Shown here: positions 37,401 to 46,099 of the stretch, one piece after another | Numbering within the stretch: position 1 is the stretch's first letter | Layout: every line of letters begins with the position of its first letter | Origin: Terriglobia bacterium | GTDB lineage: Bacteria; Acidobacteriota; Terriglobia; Terriglobales; Acidobacteriaceae | Length of the DNA: 64,000 nt | NCBI GenBank assembly: GCA_020072585.1 | Contig: JAIQGL010000003.1 | Span: forward strand, 225,321 to 289,320 | Direction: 5' to 3' | Notes under the pieces: model-generated | Told to the model about the DNA's origin: nothing | The model's input: only the letters and a program-made list of their open reading frames with translations | The model's database searches: none | Program-made: the position numbers and the translations under genes

Positions 37401-38089
37401 GTGTTTTTTTCCGAGACTGTCCAGTAGCGCGTGAGAAAACTGAATGCGCGTCTGCCAAAAGGATCCAGGAGCGCGGCGAGTTGCTCATGCTGAATGTCCT
37501 GGGTCAGCGCTCCAGCAATACCATAGCCGGTGAGCAGCAGTAGAGCAGCAACAAAGGAGACGATTTCATTCCTTGCGAGCACGGCGATAGCAAACAGCAC
37601 GGCAGCCACAAAGAATGCGTTCGGCACAGCGAAGACCGCAATGCCTTTCAGGTGCGCAGCCCAGTCAACCCGTCCCCACCTTTCCGGATCCACCCAGGGC
37701 ATATACTTGGCCACCAGAATGCCGAAAGAAACTCCTAACATCGGGATCACTGATACAAAAGTCGCACCGATGAAACGGCCCAATAGAAAATCGATTCGGC
37801 GAAGCGGCGTGGTGAAAATAATCTGGTAGGTGTTGTGGCTGAAATCCCTGATGGCGGCAGAGTTTACGAACGCCGTTGACATAAGCAGCGTCAGCAGCGC
37901 GATAAACGAGTAGAAATTCTGGATGACAAAGGGTGCGTTATGCAGCGTATTCGAGAGAGAGCCGCCTACCTGTACATTGTCAGAACTTACGGCCCCGAAG
38001 ATCAGCAATCCTATGATGAAAAGGAAAATCCATACCATCCAGGAGCGGAGCCAGAAACGAATTTCAAACAGCGCTATTCGTAGAAACAT
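34463..38089 (-). CDS. ABC-2 permease fused to an M1-family metallopeptidase
   Basis: A 1208-residue membrane protein. The N-terminal ~600 residues carry two sets of ABC-2-type transmembrane helices (IRFWLRSWMVWIFLFIIGLL at the start; a second set around YLFVVIVITYYAGVLVW). The C-terminal ~600 residues are an M1 aminopeptidase-like domain with the zinc motif HEMGHQWW at about residue 930 and the distal Glu in LLSETMAQYSALM, i.e. H-E-x-x-H-(18)-E. The gluzincin site is complete, so it may be active, facing the periplasm. The upstream ATPase (9 bases between) is its partner. Exporter substrate unknown. Confidence 0.9.
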   Translation of the reverse strand: MFLRIALFEIRFWLRSWMVWIFLFIIGLLIFGAVSSDNVQVGGSLSNTLHNAPFVIQNFYSFIALLTLLMSTAFVNSAAIRDFSHNTYQIIFTTPLRRIDFLLGRFIGATFVSVIPMLGVSFGILVAKYMPWVDPERWGRVDWAAHLKGIAVFAVPNAFFVAAVLFAIAVLARNEIVSFVAALLLLTGYGIAGALTQDIQHEQLAALLDPFGRRAFSFLTRYWTVSEKNTLSVGFDGLLLWNRLIWIGAGCLVFAAAYSRFSFAERRTKTKAVLDDGLQALLAEPAPPVTLIRPQLHDSLWPKFWGSFKIHFLGMTRSTFFIVIAVASLLNCIPSIALNATEGYGNHTLPVTYWVLDLIRGTLYLFVVIVITYYAGVLVWKDRDERMDEIADSTPTPEWISLSSRLLTLILMVMLMQTAALLGGIAVQAWHGYHRYQIGLYLYELLIRDASAFLCLGVLAFFIHALSPNKYLGYFFYIVFLAGNTFMWGPLNVATNLVQFAGTPNVVHSDMFGDAPYRAAWSWYTLYWLLFCGLLAILTVMFWPRGKQDRWAGRRRNAAQRFHGGWVSATLLCLLAFASTGGWIWYNTAVVNRVVGPKTLQRRQAEYEKAYKQYEKKPQPRVRSVKYAIEVYPESRNIVMRGEQAIQNPLAQPLEEIHFTIDPNYVTEIEIPGASLSKDDQKLYYRIYKFDSPLQPNETRTMHFTVKSRNRGFENDLSTVELVQNGTFFNNTIGPIVGYQSQRQLADPNDRKKFGLKEIDRMPPLERNCTDNCRETYLGGHSDWVDVQTVISTSADQVAIAPGSLLREWQENGRRFFEYKLDHQSLNFYSFMSARYEVAREEWNGIKLEVYYDRQHPWNVPRMMNSLKKSLDYYTKNFGPYFHKEARIIEFPRVARFAQAFPGTMPYSEAIGFIANINKPDDIDFVFYVVAHEMGHQWWAHQVIGANMEGATLLSETMAQYSALMVMEKEYGRDTMRKFLKYEMDNYLRSRGAERLKERPLLTVEANQGYIHYRKGSVVLYYLKEMIGEEAVNRALRKVIAQYAYAQPPYPTSYALVDALKEQTPADLQYLIKDLFEDITIFSNRTLDASAQKRADGKYDVTLKVETHKYKADAKGNETEVPVNDYIDIGAFARPAKNKKYGDTLYRQRIHITQKDSQFTFVTDSLPEKAGVDPFALLIDRVPDDNTKNVTLLSGTSVGKNQAARAIQ

Positions 38090-38098
38090 GGTCTCTCC

Positions 38099-38977
38099 CT
38101 AATTCCAGTTCCGGATTTTGGTAAAGAACACGTCTTCGAGATCCGGCTGGCTGGGGAGAAACCCATCACCCGGCGGCTGCTCTCCAAACACGTGCAGGAA
38201 CGGCCGTCCGCCGACCAGTTTGTTTGAAACCACGCGGAATGTCTTTTCATAATGCGCCAGCTCCGGCTTCTCAATTGAACGCTGCCAGATCCGGCCATTC
38301 AGTTCAGAAATTGCGGCCTGCGGTCCACCCTGATATAGGACTTTGCCCTCATGAATAATGGCCATATTGGTGCACAGGTCCATCACGTCTTCCACGATGT
38401 GAGTGGAGAGGATCACGATCACCTGTTCTCCAACCTCAGCCAGCAAGTTGTAGAAACGGTTGCGCTCTCCGGGATCCAGACCCGCCGTAGGCTCATCTAC
38501 GATCAGTAGCTGCGGATTGCCAATAAGCGCCTGAGCAATGCCGAAGCGCTGGCGCATGCCTCCGGAAAAACCTGTTAACGCCTTCTTGCGGACGTCATAC
38601 AGATTGCAGCGCTGCAGCATGGCGCCCACCACTTGTTTGCGCTCACGACTATTGGTAATTCCTTTCAGCAGGGCCAGATGGCTGAGCATGTCCTGCGCCG
38701 AGATTCGGGGATAGACGCCAAATTCCTGTGGTAGATACCCCAGACGACGCCTGACCTCGTCCTTTTGCTTCAGCACATCGATCTCGCCAAGCGAGACGGT
38801 GCCGCTATCCGGCTCCTGCAGCGTGGCCAGCGTCCTCATCAAAGTGGACTTGCCGGCCCCATTGGGCCCAAGCAGGCCATACATGCCTCGCGGGATCGTC
38901 AGTGACACGTTGTCCAGCGCTTTCACGCCGTTTTTATAAGTCTTGGAAAGGCTCTTGATGGTTAGTTCCATGCTCAT
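38099..38977 (-). CDS. ABC transporter ATP-binding protein (ABC-2 type)
   Basis: A 292-residue ATPase. Walker A is GPNGAGKST, the Q loop lies in YLPQEFGVYPRISAQDML, the signature is FSGGMRQR and Walker B is LLIVDEPTAGLD, with the H-loop in STHIVEDV. The last 60 residues form the extra C-terminal domain common in exporters of the NatA/CcmA class. It is first in a two-gene minus-strand operon with the permease-peptidase fusion, which it should energise. ATG 38977 or 38971 may be used. Confidence 0.92.
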   Translation of the reverse strand: MSMELTIKSLSKTYKNGVKALDNVSLTIPRGMYGLLGPNGAGKSTLMRTLATLQEPDSGTVSLGEIDVLKQKDEVRRRLGYLPQEFGVYPRISAQDMLSHLALLKGITNSRERKQVVGAMLQRCNLYDVRKKALTGFSGGMRQRFGIAQALIGNPQLLIVDEPTAGLDPGERNRFYNLLAEVGEQVIVILSTHIVEDVMDLCTNMAIIHEGKVLYQGGPQAAISELNGRIWQRSIEKPELAHYEKTFRVVSNKLVGGRPFLHVFGEQPPGDGFLPSQPDLEDVFFTKIRNWN

Positions 38978-39238
38978 GCCTCACTATTACGCAAAAGGTT
39001 AGGATAAGTTTCGAGATAGGGCCAAATTCTGTCTTTGTCTGCCGCTGGGCTCAACTTTCACCTATAGAGACGTTCCGAAGACGCTTAAGTTACCGGGGCT
39101 GGCCAGCAGCAAAGGAAATCTGTTGAAATGTTGTTCAGTACAGGAAGTTTGGGCCAGGCACGGCTTGCGACATAGTACCAGATACAAATGGCAGGCAAGC
39201 ATTGAGAGATGGGAAACGGTACGCGATTTCCAAAAGAT

Positions 39239-39312
39239 TGGCTGCCCCCCAGGGATTCGAACCCCGATAGGCTGCTCCAGAGGCAGCTGTCCTACCATTG
39301 AACGAGGGGGCA
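39239..39312 (-). tRNA. tRNA-Gln (CUG anticodon)
   Basis: The minus strand folds as a full cloverleaf. The acceptor TGCCCCC pairs with GGGGGCA, the D stem is GTTC/GGAC, the anticodon stem CTGC/GCAG holds loop CTCTGGA with anticodon CTG, and the T arm is CGGGG, TTCGAAT, CCCTG. The discriminator base is G and CCA is encoded. The anticodon reads CAG codons (Gln). Confidence 0.93.
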
Positions 39313-39618
39313 GTTAGTTGTGCACACGAAATACGTTCGGCCGGCATTCGTCTCAAGAATCAACGATTCCAAGCCTTATTGATTCTATGATGCTCCTCAG
39401 GGCAGGTCAAATCTGCAAGCGAGGACCCGTCTTGACAAGCGGTCTTGAAGTGTTCGTTTCGGGCGCAAAGAATTCAAACCATGCCCTGGCAGCTGGCAGG
39501 AGATGCTCAAACTACGTTATCAGTAGATAAATTTGGAGAATCTTTAAGTTTTTTGGCGAATCTTTATTCTGAAAGTTCTTCTTCGAAGAATTCTTCCTTT
39601 AAAAATCAAAGGAGCATG
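39313..39618. other. 306-base intergenic region
   Basis: The region upstream of both the tRNA (minus strand) and the DinB gene (+). It is AT-rich in the right half. A perfect 12-base palindrome, TTCTTCGAAGAA (39579-39590), lies 30 bases before the DinB start, where an operator would be expected. The 9-mer GAATCTTTA occurs twice close by. No gene is supported. Confidence 0.45.
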
Positions 39619-40158
39619 ATGGAACATAACCTGGAACAGACAATATCTCTGCTTACTCGCACTCCCGTTGCTCTTAACGCTCTTTTGCGCGGTCTGCCGG
39701 AAACATGGACATTGCGAAATGAAGGTGAAAACACCTGGAGCGCATTCGATATCATTGGCCATCTGATTCATGCTGACCGCACGGATTGGATGACGCGGGC
39801 AAACAGAATATTGCAATCCGGTGAGAGCCGGCCGTTTGATCCATTTGATCGCCTGGGACAGACTCGAGAGAGCCAGGGCAAATCGCTGGAGCAGTTATTG
39901 GATGAATTTGCCCGAGTGCGGTCAGAAAAGCTAGACGAACTGCGTGCATTGAATCTACGGCCACAGGACCTGGAACTGCGGGGACGGCATCCTGCTCTCG
40001 GCGTGACGACTCTGGGGCAGCTGCTGGCCACCTGGGCAGTTCATGACTTGACGCATCTGCACCAGCTCTCAAGGGTGATGGCCTGCCAATATCGTGACGC
40101 CGTGGGCCCCTGGAGCCAATACCTTGGCGTGCTGCAATGTGCCGGCCATAGCTCCTGA
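39619..40158 (+). CDS. DinB-family protein
   Basis: A 179-residue four-helix-bundle protein of the DinB/YfiT-like metalloenzyme family. The three conserved His regions can be seen: AFDIIGHLIHADRTDW, with a metal-binding His, and WAVHDLTHLHQLSRV, with two. Members act as thiol-dependent transferases or have unknown roles. AAAGGAG lies immediately before two consecutive ATGs (39616, 39619); the second has the better spacing, though still short. The longer frame to 39445 is not coding in character. It is monocistronic. Confidence 0.85.
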   Translation: MEHNLEQTISLLTRTPVALNALLRGLPETWTLRNEGENTWSAFDIIGHLIHADRTDWMTRANRILQSGESRPFDPFDRLGQTRESQGKSLEQLLDEFARVRSEKLDELRALNLRPQDLELRGRHPALGVTTLGQLLATWAVHDLTHLHQLSRVMACQYRDAVGPWSQYLGVLQCAGHSS

Positions 40159-40247
40159 GGGCTTTTTAGGAGCAGACTTCTTCGCGCTGTTGCACCCACT
40201 CAGGTATTCTTGGTTGGCATAATCCTTTCCGTCCAAAAGGAGCTCAC

Positions 40248-41012
40248 ATGGCGGAGCACATCGTCGTTTCGGTCCAGAACCGTGTCCTTACCCTGCGTCT
40301 GGATCGTCCGGAGAAGAAGAACGCTTTAACGCTCAGCATGTATCGGGGCATGATTGAGGCGTTGCAACAGGCTGAAGCCGACCCCGCTGTGCGTGTTGTC
40401 CTGATCACAGGCACCGCGGATTGCTTTACCGCCGGGAACGACCTGATGGATTTTGCCAATGCCAAACCCGGTGAGACGAGTCCGGCCATTATCTATTTGC
40501 AGACGCTGGCCGCTGCGCAAAAGCCGGTGATTGCCGCTGTGGGCGGCGTGGCCGTGGGCATCGGCACAACCATGCTGTTGCATTGCGATCTGGCATATGC
40601 CGCCAGCGGCGCGCGCTTCCAGCTTCCTTTCGTCAATTTAGGTCTGTGTCCGGAAGCAGGTTCCAGCATTCTGCTGCCTGCATTAATGGGGCATCGCCGG
40701 GCGGCGGGGCTCTTATATTTTGGTGAGCCATTCAGCTCTGAAGTGGCGCAAGAACTGGGAATTGTGAATGCGGTATTGCCAGCGAGTGAACTGCTGGCCA
40801 CGGCAACAGCAAAGGCACAACAGCTGGCGGAGAAGCCTCCGTCAGCTCTGCGGACGACCAAAGCTCTGCTGAAGCACAGCGCGGCCGGCTCGGTGGCCGA
40901 TGCCATGGCGCGCGAAACAGAAAAGTTCGCCGCGCTTCTGCAAGGCCCGGAGGCCCGTGAAGCCATGATGGCTTTCATGCAGCGGCGCAAACCGGATTTT
41001 TCAAAATTTTAG
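40248..41012 (+). CDS. Enoyl-CoA hydratase/isomerase family protein
   Basis: A 254-residue crotonase-fold enzyme. The oxyanion-hole segments are visible: TAGNDLMDF early and VGGVAVGIGTTMLLHCDLAYA in the middle. The second position expected to carry the catalytic Glu reads LPFVNLGLCPEAGSS, with Glu in PEAGSS as in delta3,delta2-enoyl-CoA isomerases (PEAGSS). An isomerase or a promiscuous hydratase is therefore more likely than a classical two-Glu hydratase. AAAGGAG lies 5 bases before the ATG. It acts in the cytoplasm on acyl-CoA thioesters. Confidence 0.88.
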   Translation: MAEHIVVSVQNRVLTLRLDRPEKKNALTLSMYRGMIEALQQAEADPAVRVVLITGTADCFTAGNDLMDFANAKPGETSPAIIYLQTLAAAQKPVIAAVGGVAVGIGTTMLLHCDLAYAASGARFQLPFVNLGLCPEAGSSILLPALMGHRRAAGLLYFGEPFSSEVAQELGIVNAVLPASELLATATAKAQQLAEKPPSALRTTKALLKHSAAGSVADAMARETEKFAALLQGPEAREAMMAFMQRRKPDFSKF

Positions 41013-41062
41013 TTTAAGTTCTGATTTTTCAAAGTTCGAAGACTGCTAAGCAAGAAAAGGCA

Positions 41063-42412
41063 TTAGCCCGTCAGCTCTTCGCGCCAGCCATCTTTCTTCA
41101 TCTCTGCCTGGAACCAGCGCTGCAGGCGTGTGCGGGTTTCTGAAGGCACTTCTCCAAATTGAATTCCATGGTGGCCTGCATTGTTCGCCCAGGCGATGCG
41201 TCCGTGCAGCTCAGCCTGTGTCTCTGTTTCCGGAATGGTGAATTGGATAACTACCGGCGCGCCCTGGCTGAGCATCTTGTGGACAGAAACCGCTGCGCCT
41301 CCCAGACTGATATTGAGCAGGTTTGCGTCCAGCCATTCCTCCCCATGTTTCAGCTTCACGGGCGAGCAGGTCTGCTTGCGGTAATAGCGCTGCTGTTCCA
41401 CGCCCAGCGTGCCCACCGCGGCTTCACCCTCATTTTCGCGATAGCTCTTGAGTTTGCGCAGCAGTGTGCGACGTGAAATCCCCAGTGCCTCCGCCGCCTT
41501 GCCCTGATTGTTGCCGCAGCGTTCCAGGGTGTCAAAAACAATTTGCTTTTCCAGTTGGTCCAGGTCATGGTTAAGGTGCGCTTTGCCGGAGCTTTGCTGC
41601 GTGCCCTGACTCAGCTTTAAATCATTTGCGGTAATCTCCACATGGGCATTTTGGGCCAGCATGACCGCACGAAAAACGGAATTGCGCAGCTCGCGGACGT
41701 TGCCCGGCCACTCATAGGTCAGCAGCGCGCTGATTCCATCGTTGGAAAAACGAGAATTCGGATAATGCTGGTGGAGAATCTGCTCGGCGATCGCCAACAG
41801 GTCTTCCGGTCTTTCCCGCAGTGGCGGGATCTCCAGCTTGAATTCGGCCAGCCGATGGTACAGATCATTGCGGAAGCGGCCCGCGCGCACCAGCTCTTCC
41901 AGGTCCTGATTGGTGGCCGCTACCACGCGCACGTTCACATTCACTTTTTTGTTTCCACCCAGCCGGAAATATGGAACACCATCCAGTACGCGCAACAGCT
42001 TGACCTGCACTTTGGGATCGAGATCGCCAATCTCGTCCAGGAACAGCGTGCCGCCATCGGCCATTTCAAAGTAACCGATCTTCTGTGCGTCGGCGCCGCT
42101 AAATGCGCCTTTCTCGTATCCAAAAAGCTCGCTCTCTACCAGATGTTCAGGGATGGCGGCACAATTTACGTCCACCAAAGGCTTGTTGCAGCGCAGAGAG
42201 TGGCTGTGAATGGAGCGGGCAACCATCTCTTTGCCCGTACCTGTTTCACCCACAATCAGCACGGCAGCGGGATGACACGCCACCTGCTCCACCAGCCGCA
42301 TCACGCGTTTCAAAGCGTCGCTGCGGATAATCTGGCTATTCAGGTCGCACGAATTGTGGACCTTTGTCGACAACTGATTCTCCCTATACATGCGCTGTGG
42401 CACACAGCGCAT
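41063..42412 (-). CDS. Sigma-54 activator with C-terminal PilZ domain
   Basis: A 449-residue regulator. There is no receiver or other long sensor domain: after about 35 residues comes the AAA+ domain with GETGTGKE (55-62), the intact sigma-54 loop GAFSGA (102-107) and [11 protein letters not shown] Fis-type HTH follows ([21 protein letters not shown]). Residues about 340-438 form a PilZ domain, with NISLGGAAV matching the D/N-x-S-x-x-G motif and HHGIQFGEV near its end. The PilZ arginine motif is degenerate (RYYRKQT). AGGTGA 5 bases before ATG 42412 decides the start. It is divergent from a sigma-54 promoter and a c-di-GMP enzyme gene. Confidence 0.88.
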   Translation of the reverse strand: MRCVPQRMYRENQLSTKVHNSCDLNSQIIRSDALKRVMRLVEQVACHPAAVLIVGETGTGKEMVARSIHSHSLRCNKPLVDVNCAAIPEHLVESELFGYEKGAFSGADAQKIGYFEMADGGTLFLDEIGDLDPKVQVKLLRVLDGVPYFRLGGNKKVNVNVRVVAATNQDLEELVRAGRFRNDLYHRLAEFKLEIPPLRERPEDLLAIAEQILHQHYPNSRFSNDGISALLTYEWPGNVRELRNSVFRAVMLAQNAHVEITANDLKLSQGTQQSSGKAHLNHDLDQLEKQIVFDTLERCGNNQGKAAEALGISRRTLLRKLKSYRENEGEAAVGTLGVEQQRYYRKQTCSPVKLKHGEEWLDANLLNISLGGAAVSVHKMLSQGAPVVIQFTIPETETQAELHGRIAWANNAGHHGIQFGEVPSETRTRLQRWFQAEMKKDGWREELTG

Positions 42413-42437
42413 ATCTGTCACCTGATATGGGCAATGA

Positions 42438-42455
42438 TGGGACAAACCAGTCACA
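42438..42455. promoter_or_regulatory. Candidate activator site, copy 1
   Basis: TGGGACA, AACC, AGTCACA: a 7-4-7 palindrome close to the activator gene start. It fits the pattern TGnGACA-N4-nGTCnCA shared with copies at 42634 and 49406. Its position suggests autoregulation. Confidence 0.5.
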
Positions 42456-42633
42456 CCCAGCAATCGAGAAGCTTCCTGGCTTGGTTACTAAAGTCCTCAA
42501 ACTTTCAGCTTGGGATGGCTGCTCAATGGAGATTGGAGTCTCGATTGCAGAGTTTTTAATGAATGTCGCGCTCCCATAAAGGAGGCCGCGCTCTCATGGC
42601 TGTGACATTTCGGCACGTGATACAGGCGGGGTA

Positions 42634-42651
42634 TGTGACAAAAGTGTCGTA
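42634..42651. promoter_or_regulatory. Candidate activator site, copy 2
   Basis: TGTGACA, AAAG, TGTCGTA: a 7-4-7 palindrome about 110 bases upstream of the -12 element, the usual distance for a sigma-54 enhancer. Confidence 0.6.
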
Positions 42652-42743
42652 AGGGCTAGTACGGCAAGTGGAAATCGATATCATGATATACCGCTAAACC
42701 AATGAAAATAAATCGGGTTAGAGCATCTCTGCTTAAACGCGAT

Positions 42744-42760
42744 TTGGCCCGGCACTTGCC
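42744..42760 (+). promoter_or_regulatory. Sigma-54 (-24/-12) promoter
   Basis: TTGGCCCGGCACTTGCC has GG at 42746-42747 and GC at 42758-42759 with exactly 10 bases between, matching YTGGCACG-N4-TTGCW with one key mismatch. The predicted transcript starts near 42771, so GTG 42771 would be leaderless while ATG 42789 keeps GGAG in the leader. Confidence 0.78.
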
Positions 42761-42788
42761 TAGATAACCTGTGGAGTTCCTCAACAAT

Positions 42789-45236
42789 ATGTCGAAGCAG
42801 GCCCGATTCTTCCTTTACACAGTATGCCTGGCTGGTCTAGCGACCATCGTCTATGGCGGCATTGTGTGGAAAGTAGACAATCTGGCGAAATTTGGCGCCT
42901 ACGTGCTTACCGCCATGCTAGCTTCGCGGCTGAAAGTGGAACTGCCGGAAATTACAGGAACGATTTCCGTCAACTTCCTCTTCATTCTTATCGGTATTGC
43001 CGAACTGGGTTTTAGTGAGACGCTAACGCTGGGCTGCTCCGCGATCCTGGTGCAGTGCCTGCTCACGAAGCATCGCTGGCCCAAAATCGAACAAGTTCTG
43101 TTCAACGTTTCCAGTGCGGCGGTTGCCATTGCGGCTGCCTACTTTGTCTATCATGGTCCGCTGCATACCCGGCTGCGTCCGAACTCCGCATTCCTCTTGA
43201 TGCTTTCCGCGGGTGTTTACTTCCTGCTGAATACAGTGCCGGTGGCCACGATCATCGCCCTTACGGAAAACAAGCAGCTGCAAAAAATCTGGACTGACTG
43301 CTATTTCTGGTCTCTGCCGTATTACCTTGCCGGCGGCGCCCTGGCCGCGCTTTTCGGCTGGATCACAAGAATGGTGGGCTGGCAGCCGACCTTGCTCGCG
43401 CTGCCGGCAATGTTTGTGATCTACCGTTCCTATCGCCTCTACCTGGGCAAGCTGGAGAATGAAAAAAATCACGTTGCCGAGATGGCGGCGTTGCATATGC
43501 GAACCATTGAGGCGCTGGCTCTGGCCATTGAAGCCAAGGACCAGTCTACGCACGATCATCTGGAACGCGTGCGCGTCTATGCCGTGGAGATGGCCAAGAG
43601 GCTCAACCTGCCTTCGGACGAAATAGAGGCGCTTCGGGCCGCGGCTTTGCTGCATGACATCGGCAAGTTGGCGGTTCCCGAGCACATTATCTCCAAGCCG
43701 GGCAGGCTCACTCCGGAAGAGTTTGAAAAAATGAAGATCCACCCCATTGTGGGTGCTGAGATTCTGGAACGTGTTCACTTCCCGTATCCCGTGGTGCCAA
43801 TTGTTCGCGCGCACCATGAGCGCTGGGACGGCACAGGATACCCGGATGGATTGAAAGGTGAAAATATTCCTATCGGAGCCAGAATCCTTTCCGCCGTGGA
43901 TTGTCTGGATGCTCTGGCCACGGACCGCCAATATCGCAAGGCATTACCGCTCGACGATGCCATGCAGTGGGTGGCCGACCAGTCAGGCAAGGCTTACGAT
44001 CCCGTTGTGATCAGCATGCTTAAAGCCAGCTACAAAGAGCTGGAAACGATTGTTCGTTTGCAGTCGCACCTTCCGGACCGCCAGAAGCTTTCAACTGATT
44101 TCAAGGTTGAGCGCGGGAAGGAGCCGGCCAATGGCTTTGAAACGGACAAGATGACAGAACCGGGCAACCAGGCAGCGTTTCTTTCCTCCATTGCCGCAGC
44201 CAGACAGGAAGCACAAACACTCTTTGAGTTGACGCAGGACCTGGGCAATTCGCTCAGCTTGAGTGAGACGCTCTCCGTGCTCAGCGGCCGGCTGAAGCGC
44301 CTGGTGCCGTATGATGCGATTGCTACTTACATCGTGCGCGGCAATGAATTGTTGCCTGAATACGTCAATGGAGATAACTTCCGGTTGTTTGCCGCTTTGC
44401 GAATCCCGCTGGGTGAAGGCCTGTCAGGGTGGGTGGCGCAGAATCGCAAGCCCATGCTCAACGGGAACCCGGCGCTGGAACACGGTTACGTGCATGATCC
44501 CAACCGGTACAGCCCTTTGCGTTCCGCAATCTCGGTACCTCTCGAAGGACTGCAAGGAGTAGTAGGCGCACTCACGCTCTATCACTCTGATGCCGACGCC
44601 TACACGTCAGACCATCTTCGCATTCTGCTGGCCATTAGCTCGAAAGTGGCGCTTTCCGTGGAGAACGCGCTTGCTTTCCAGGAAGCTGAGAGTTCCGCCA
44701 CCACGGACTACCTGACGGAATTGCCAAATGCCCGTTCGCTGTTTATCCATCTTGACCGCGAATTGGCCCGCTGCAAACGGCTGGATACCTCCTTGACCGT
44801 GATGGTCTGTGATTTGGACGGCTTTAAGAATATTAATGACCGGTTTGGCCATCTCGAAGGTAATCGCATCCTGCAGCATTTCTCTGAAACCTTACAGGGC
44901 TCCTGCCGGGAATATGACTATGTGGCCCGTATGGGTGGCGATGAGTTCGTGATTGTCGCGCCCGGCTTGAGCGCCTCCGCGGCAGAAGCGCGCGGCATCT
45001 GCCTGAGCGAGCTGGCCGGCAACGCAGGCCGCGAGGTCTGCGGTGTGGAATGGCTTTCGCTGAGTGTAGGTTGTGCCATCTACCCTGAGGACGGGGTGGA
45101 TGCAGAAAAGCTTTTGGCGGAAGCGGACCGTCGCATGTACATACAGAAACAGGAGCATCACAAGATTCTTAAGGTACTCAATACGGTGGCGGATGTGCGG
45201 CGGCCCAGCAATTTCCGCGACGCGGTGGCCGGATAA
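42789..45236 (+). CDS. Membrane HD-GYP / GAF / GGDEF protein (c-di-GMP turnover)
   Basis: An 815-residue protein. Six or so N-terminal helices (to about residue 220) form a membrane sensor. The HD-GYP phosphodiesterase domain follows, with HD at about 289-290 (LLHDIGKL) and HHERWDGTGYPDG. A GAF domain spans about 475-630. The C-terminal GGDEF domain has an intact MGGDEF (716-720) and the allosteric I-site R-x-x-D (REYD, 707-710) five residues before it. Both catalytic sites look complete, so it may both make and degrade c-di-GMP. The start at 42789 is favoured by the promoter position. Its stop overlaps the permease start by one base, so a signalling enzyme is coupled to a peptide transporter. 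Confidence 0.9.
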   Translation: MSKQARFFLYTVCLAGLATIVYGGIVWKVDNLAKFGAYVLTAMLASRLKVELPEITGTISVNFLFILIGIAELGFSETLTLGCSAILVQCLLTKHRWPKIEQVLFNVSSAAVAIAAAYFVYHGPLHTRLRPNSAFLLMLSAGVYFLLNTVPVATIIALTENKQLQKIWTDCYFWSLPYYLAGGALAALFGWITRMVGWQPTLLALPAMFVIYRSYRLYLGKLENEKNHVAEMAALHMRTIEALALAIEAKDQSTHDHLERVRVYAVEMAKRLNLPSDEIEALRAAALLHDIGKLAVPEHIISKPGRLTPEEFEKMKIHPIVGAEILERVHFPYPVVPIVRAHHERWDGTGYPDGLKGENIPIGARILSAVDCLDALATDRQYRKALPLDDAMQWVADQSGKAYDPVVISMLKASYKELETIVRLQSHLPDRQKLSTDFKVERGKEPANGFETDKMTEPGNQAAFLSSIAAARQEAQTLFELTQDLGNSLSLSETLSVLSGRLKRLVPYDAIATYIVRGNELLPEYVNGDNFRLFAALRIPLGEGLSGWVAQNRKPMLNGNPALEHGYVHDPNRYSPLRSAISVPLEGLQGVVGALTLYHSDADAYTSDHLRILLAISSKVALSVENALAFQEAESSATTDYLTELPNARSLFIHLDRELARCKRLDTSLTVMVCDLDGFKNINDRFGHLEGNRILQHFSETLQGSCREYDYVARMGGDEFVIVAPGLSASAAEARGICLSELAGNAGREVCGVEWLSLSVGCAIYPEDGVDAEKLLAEADRRMYIQKQEHHKILKVLNTVADVRRPSNFRDAVAG

Positions 45237-46099
45237 TGCTGCGTTTCTGGGGTTGGGCTCTGCTGCGCCTAGCGGCGGTCATGCTCATGGCGAGTTTTGC
45301 GGGGGCCATGCTCATGCGCGTTGCTCCTGGCTTCTCTTCAGATGACCAGGAACTTAATTCCGGGCTTTCCGCACAGAGTATTCAAGCCATCCGTACAGCG
45401 CACATGGCGGATGCGAATGTCCCTCGTTTTTATGCGCAATACCTTGTTTCGCTGGTAAAGGGTGATCTTGGCACTTCGCGCTCACTGAACCAGCCTGTAA
45501 AAGACCTTCTGCGGGAGCGTCTGCCCGTAACTCTGGCCAATCTGGCTTTCGCCCTTGCCGTGGGATGGCTGCTGGGACTGGTTTTGGCCGTCGCCGCGCA
45601 AACCTGGAACGTGCGTGCGCTTACTTTCCTGGCCAACGGATTGAGCGGGACATTTATCTCCACTCCGGCTGCGGCTTTGGCGCTGGTTTTTCTGCTGCTG
45701 CGATGGCCACCCGCTTTCGCGGCCGCGTTGCTGGTGTTTCCCAAGATTTATCGCTACACGCAAAATCTGCTGCAGCAGAGCTGTGAGATGCCGCACGTCC
45801 TCACGGCGCGGGCAAAGGGCGCAGGGCCCTGGCGAGTGATGGCTTGGCACGTGGCGCCGGTCGCCTTGCCCCAGTTGATTGCTCTGGTGGGTGTTTCGGT
45901 CAGTATTGGTATCGGTGTCCTGCTGCCGATTGAGGTAGTGAGCGATGTTGCCGGGATCGGCCAGCTCGCCTGGCATGCCGCACAGTCACGCGATCTGCCG
46001 CTGTTGGTGAACCTCACCATGGTCGTAACGTTTATGACCGTGTGCGCAACCCTGATCTCAGATGCCGCACAGCGCGGATTCACGCGGAGCAACGCATGA
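45236..46099 (+). CDS. Peptide/nickel ABC transporter permease, DppB type
   Basis: A 287-residue inner-membrane permease. The first helix is followed by a periplasmic segment ending YLVSLVKGDLGTSRSLNQPV, typical of DppB/OppB. The EAA-like loop is HVLTARAKGAGPWRVMAWHV. It is shorter than OppB (about 310-340). The ATG shares one base with the TAA of the HD-GYP/GGDEF gene, and the next permease overlaps its stop by four bases. It forms the transport channel with the DppC-type protein. Confidence 0.88.
   Translation: MLRFWGWALLRLAAVMLMASFAGAMLMRVAPGFSSDDQELNSGLSAQSIQAIRTAHMADANVPRFYAQYLVSLVKGDLGTSRSLNQPVKDLLRERLPVTLANLAFALAVGWLLGLVLAVAAQTWNVRALTFLANGLSGTFISTPAAALALVFLLLRWPPAFAAALLVFPKIYRYTQNLLQQSCEMPHVLTARAKGAGPWRVMAWHVAPVALPQLIALVGVSVSIGIGVLLPIEVVSDVAGIGQLAWHAAQSRDLPLLVNLTMVVTFMTVCATLISDAAQRGFTRSNA

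Larger units (their letters stand above)
42413..42788. other. 376-base divergent control region
   Basis: No gene. It lies between the sigma-54 activator (minus) and the HD-GYP/GGDEF operon (+). It contains two copies of a 7-4-7 palindrome (42438-42455 and 42634-42651), an isolated half-site TGTGACA at 42601-42607, and a -24/-12 promoter (42744-42760). Confidence 0.7.

Noticed and set aside
39150..39175. Sigma-54-like GGCACGGCTTGC near the tRNA
   Set aside because: Only 8 bases separate GG and GC; 10 are required.
40151..40173. Terminator after the DinB-family gene
   Set aside because: GCTCCT/AGGAGC stem has an 11-base loop and no T run after it; overlaps the stop codon.
43023..43931. 302-codon minus-strand frame
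   Set aside because: Antisense to the HD-GYP domain.
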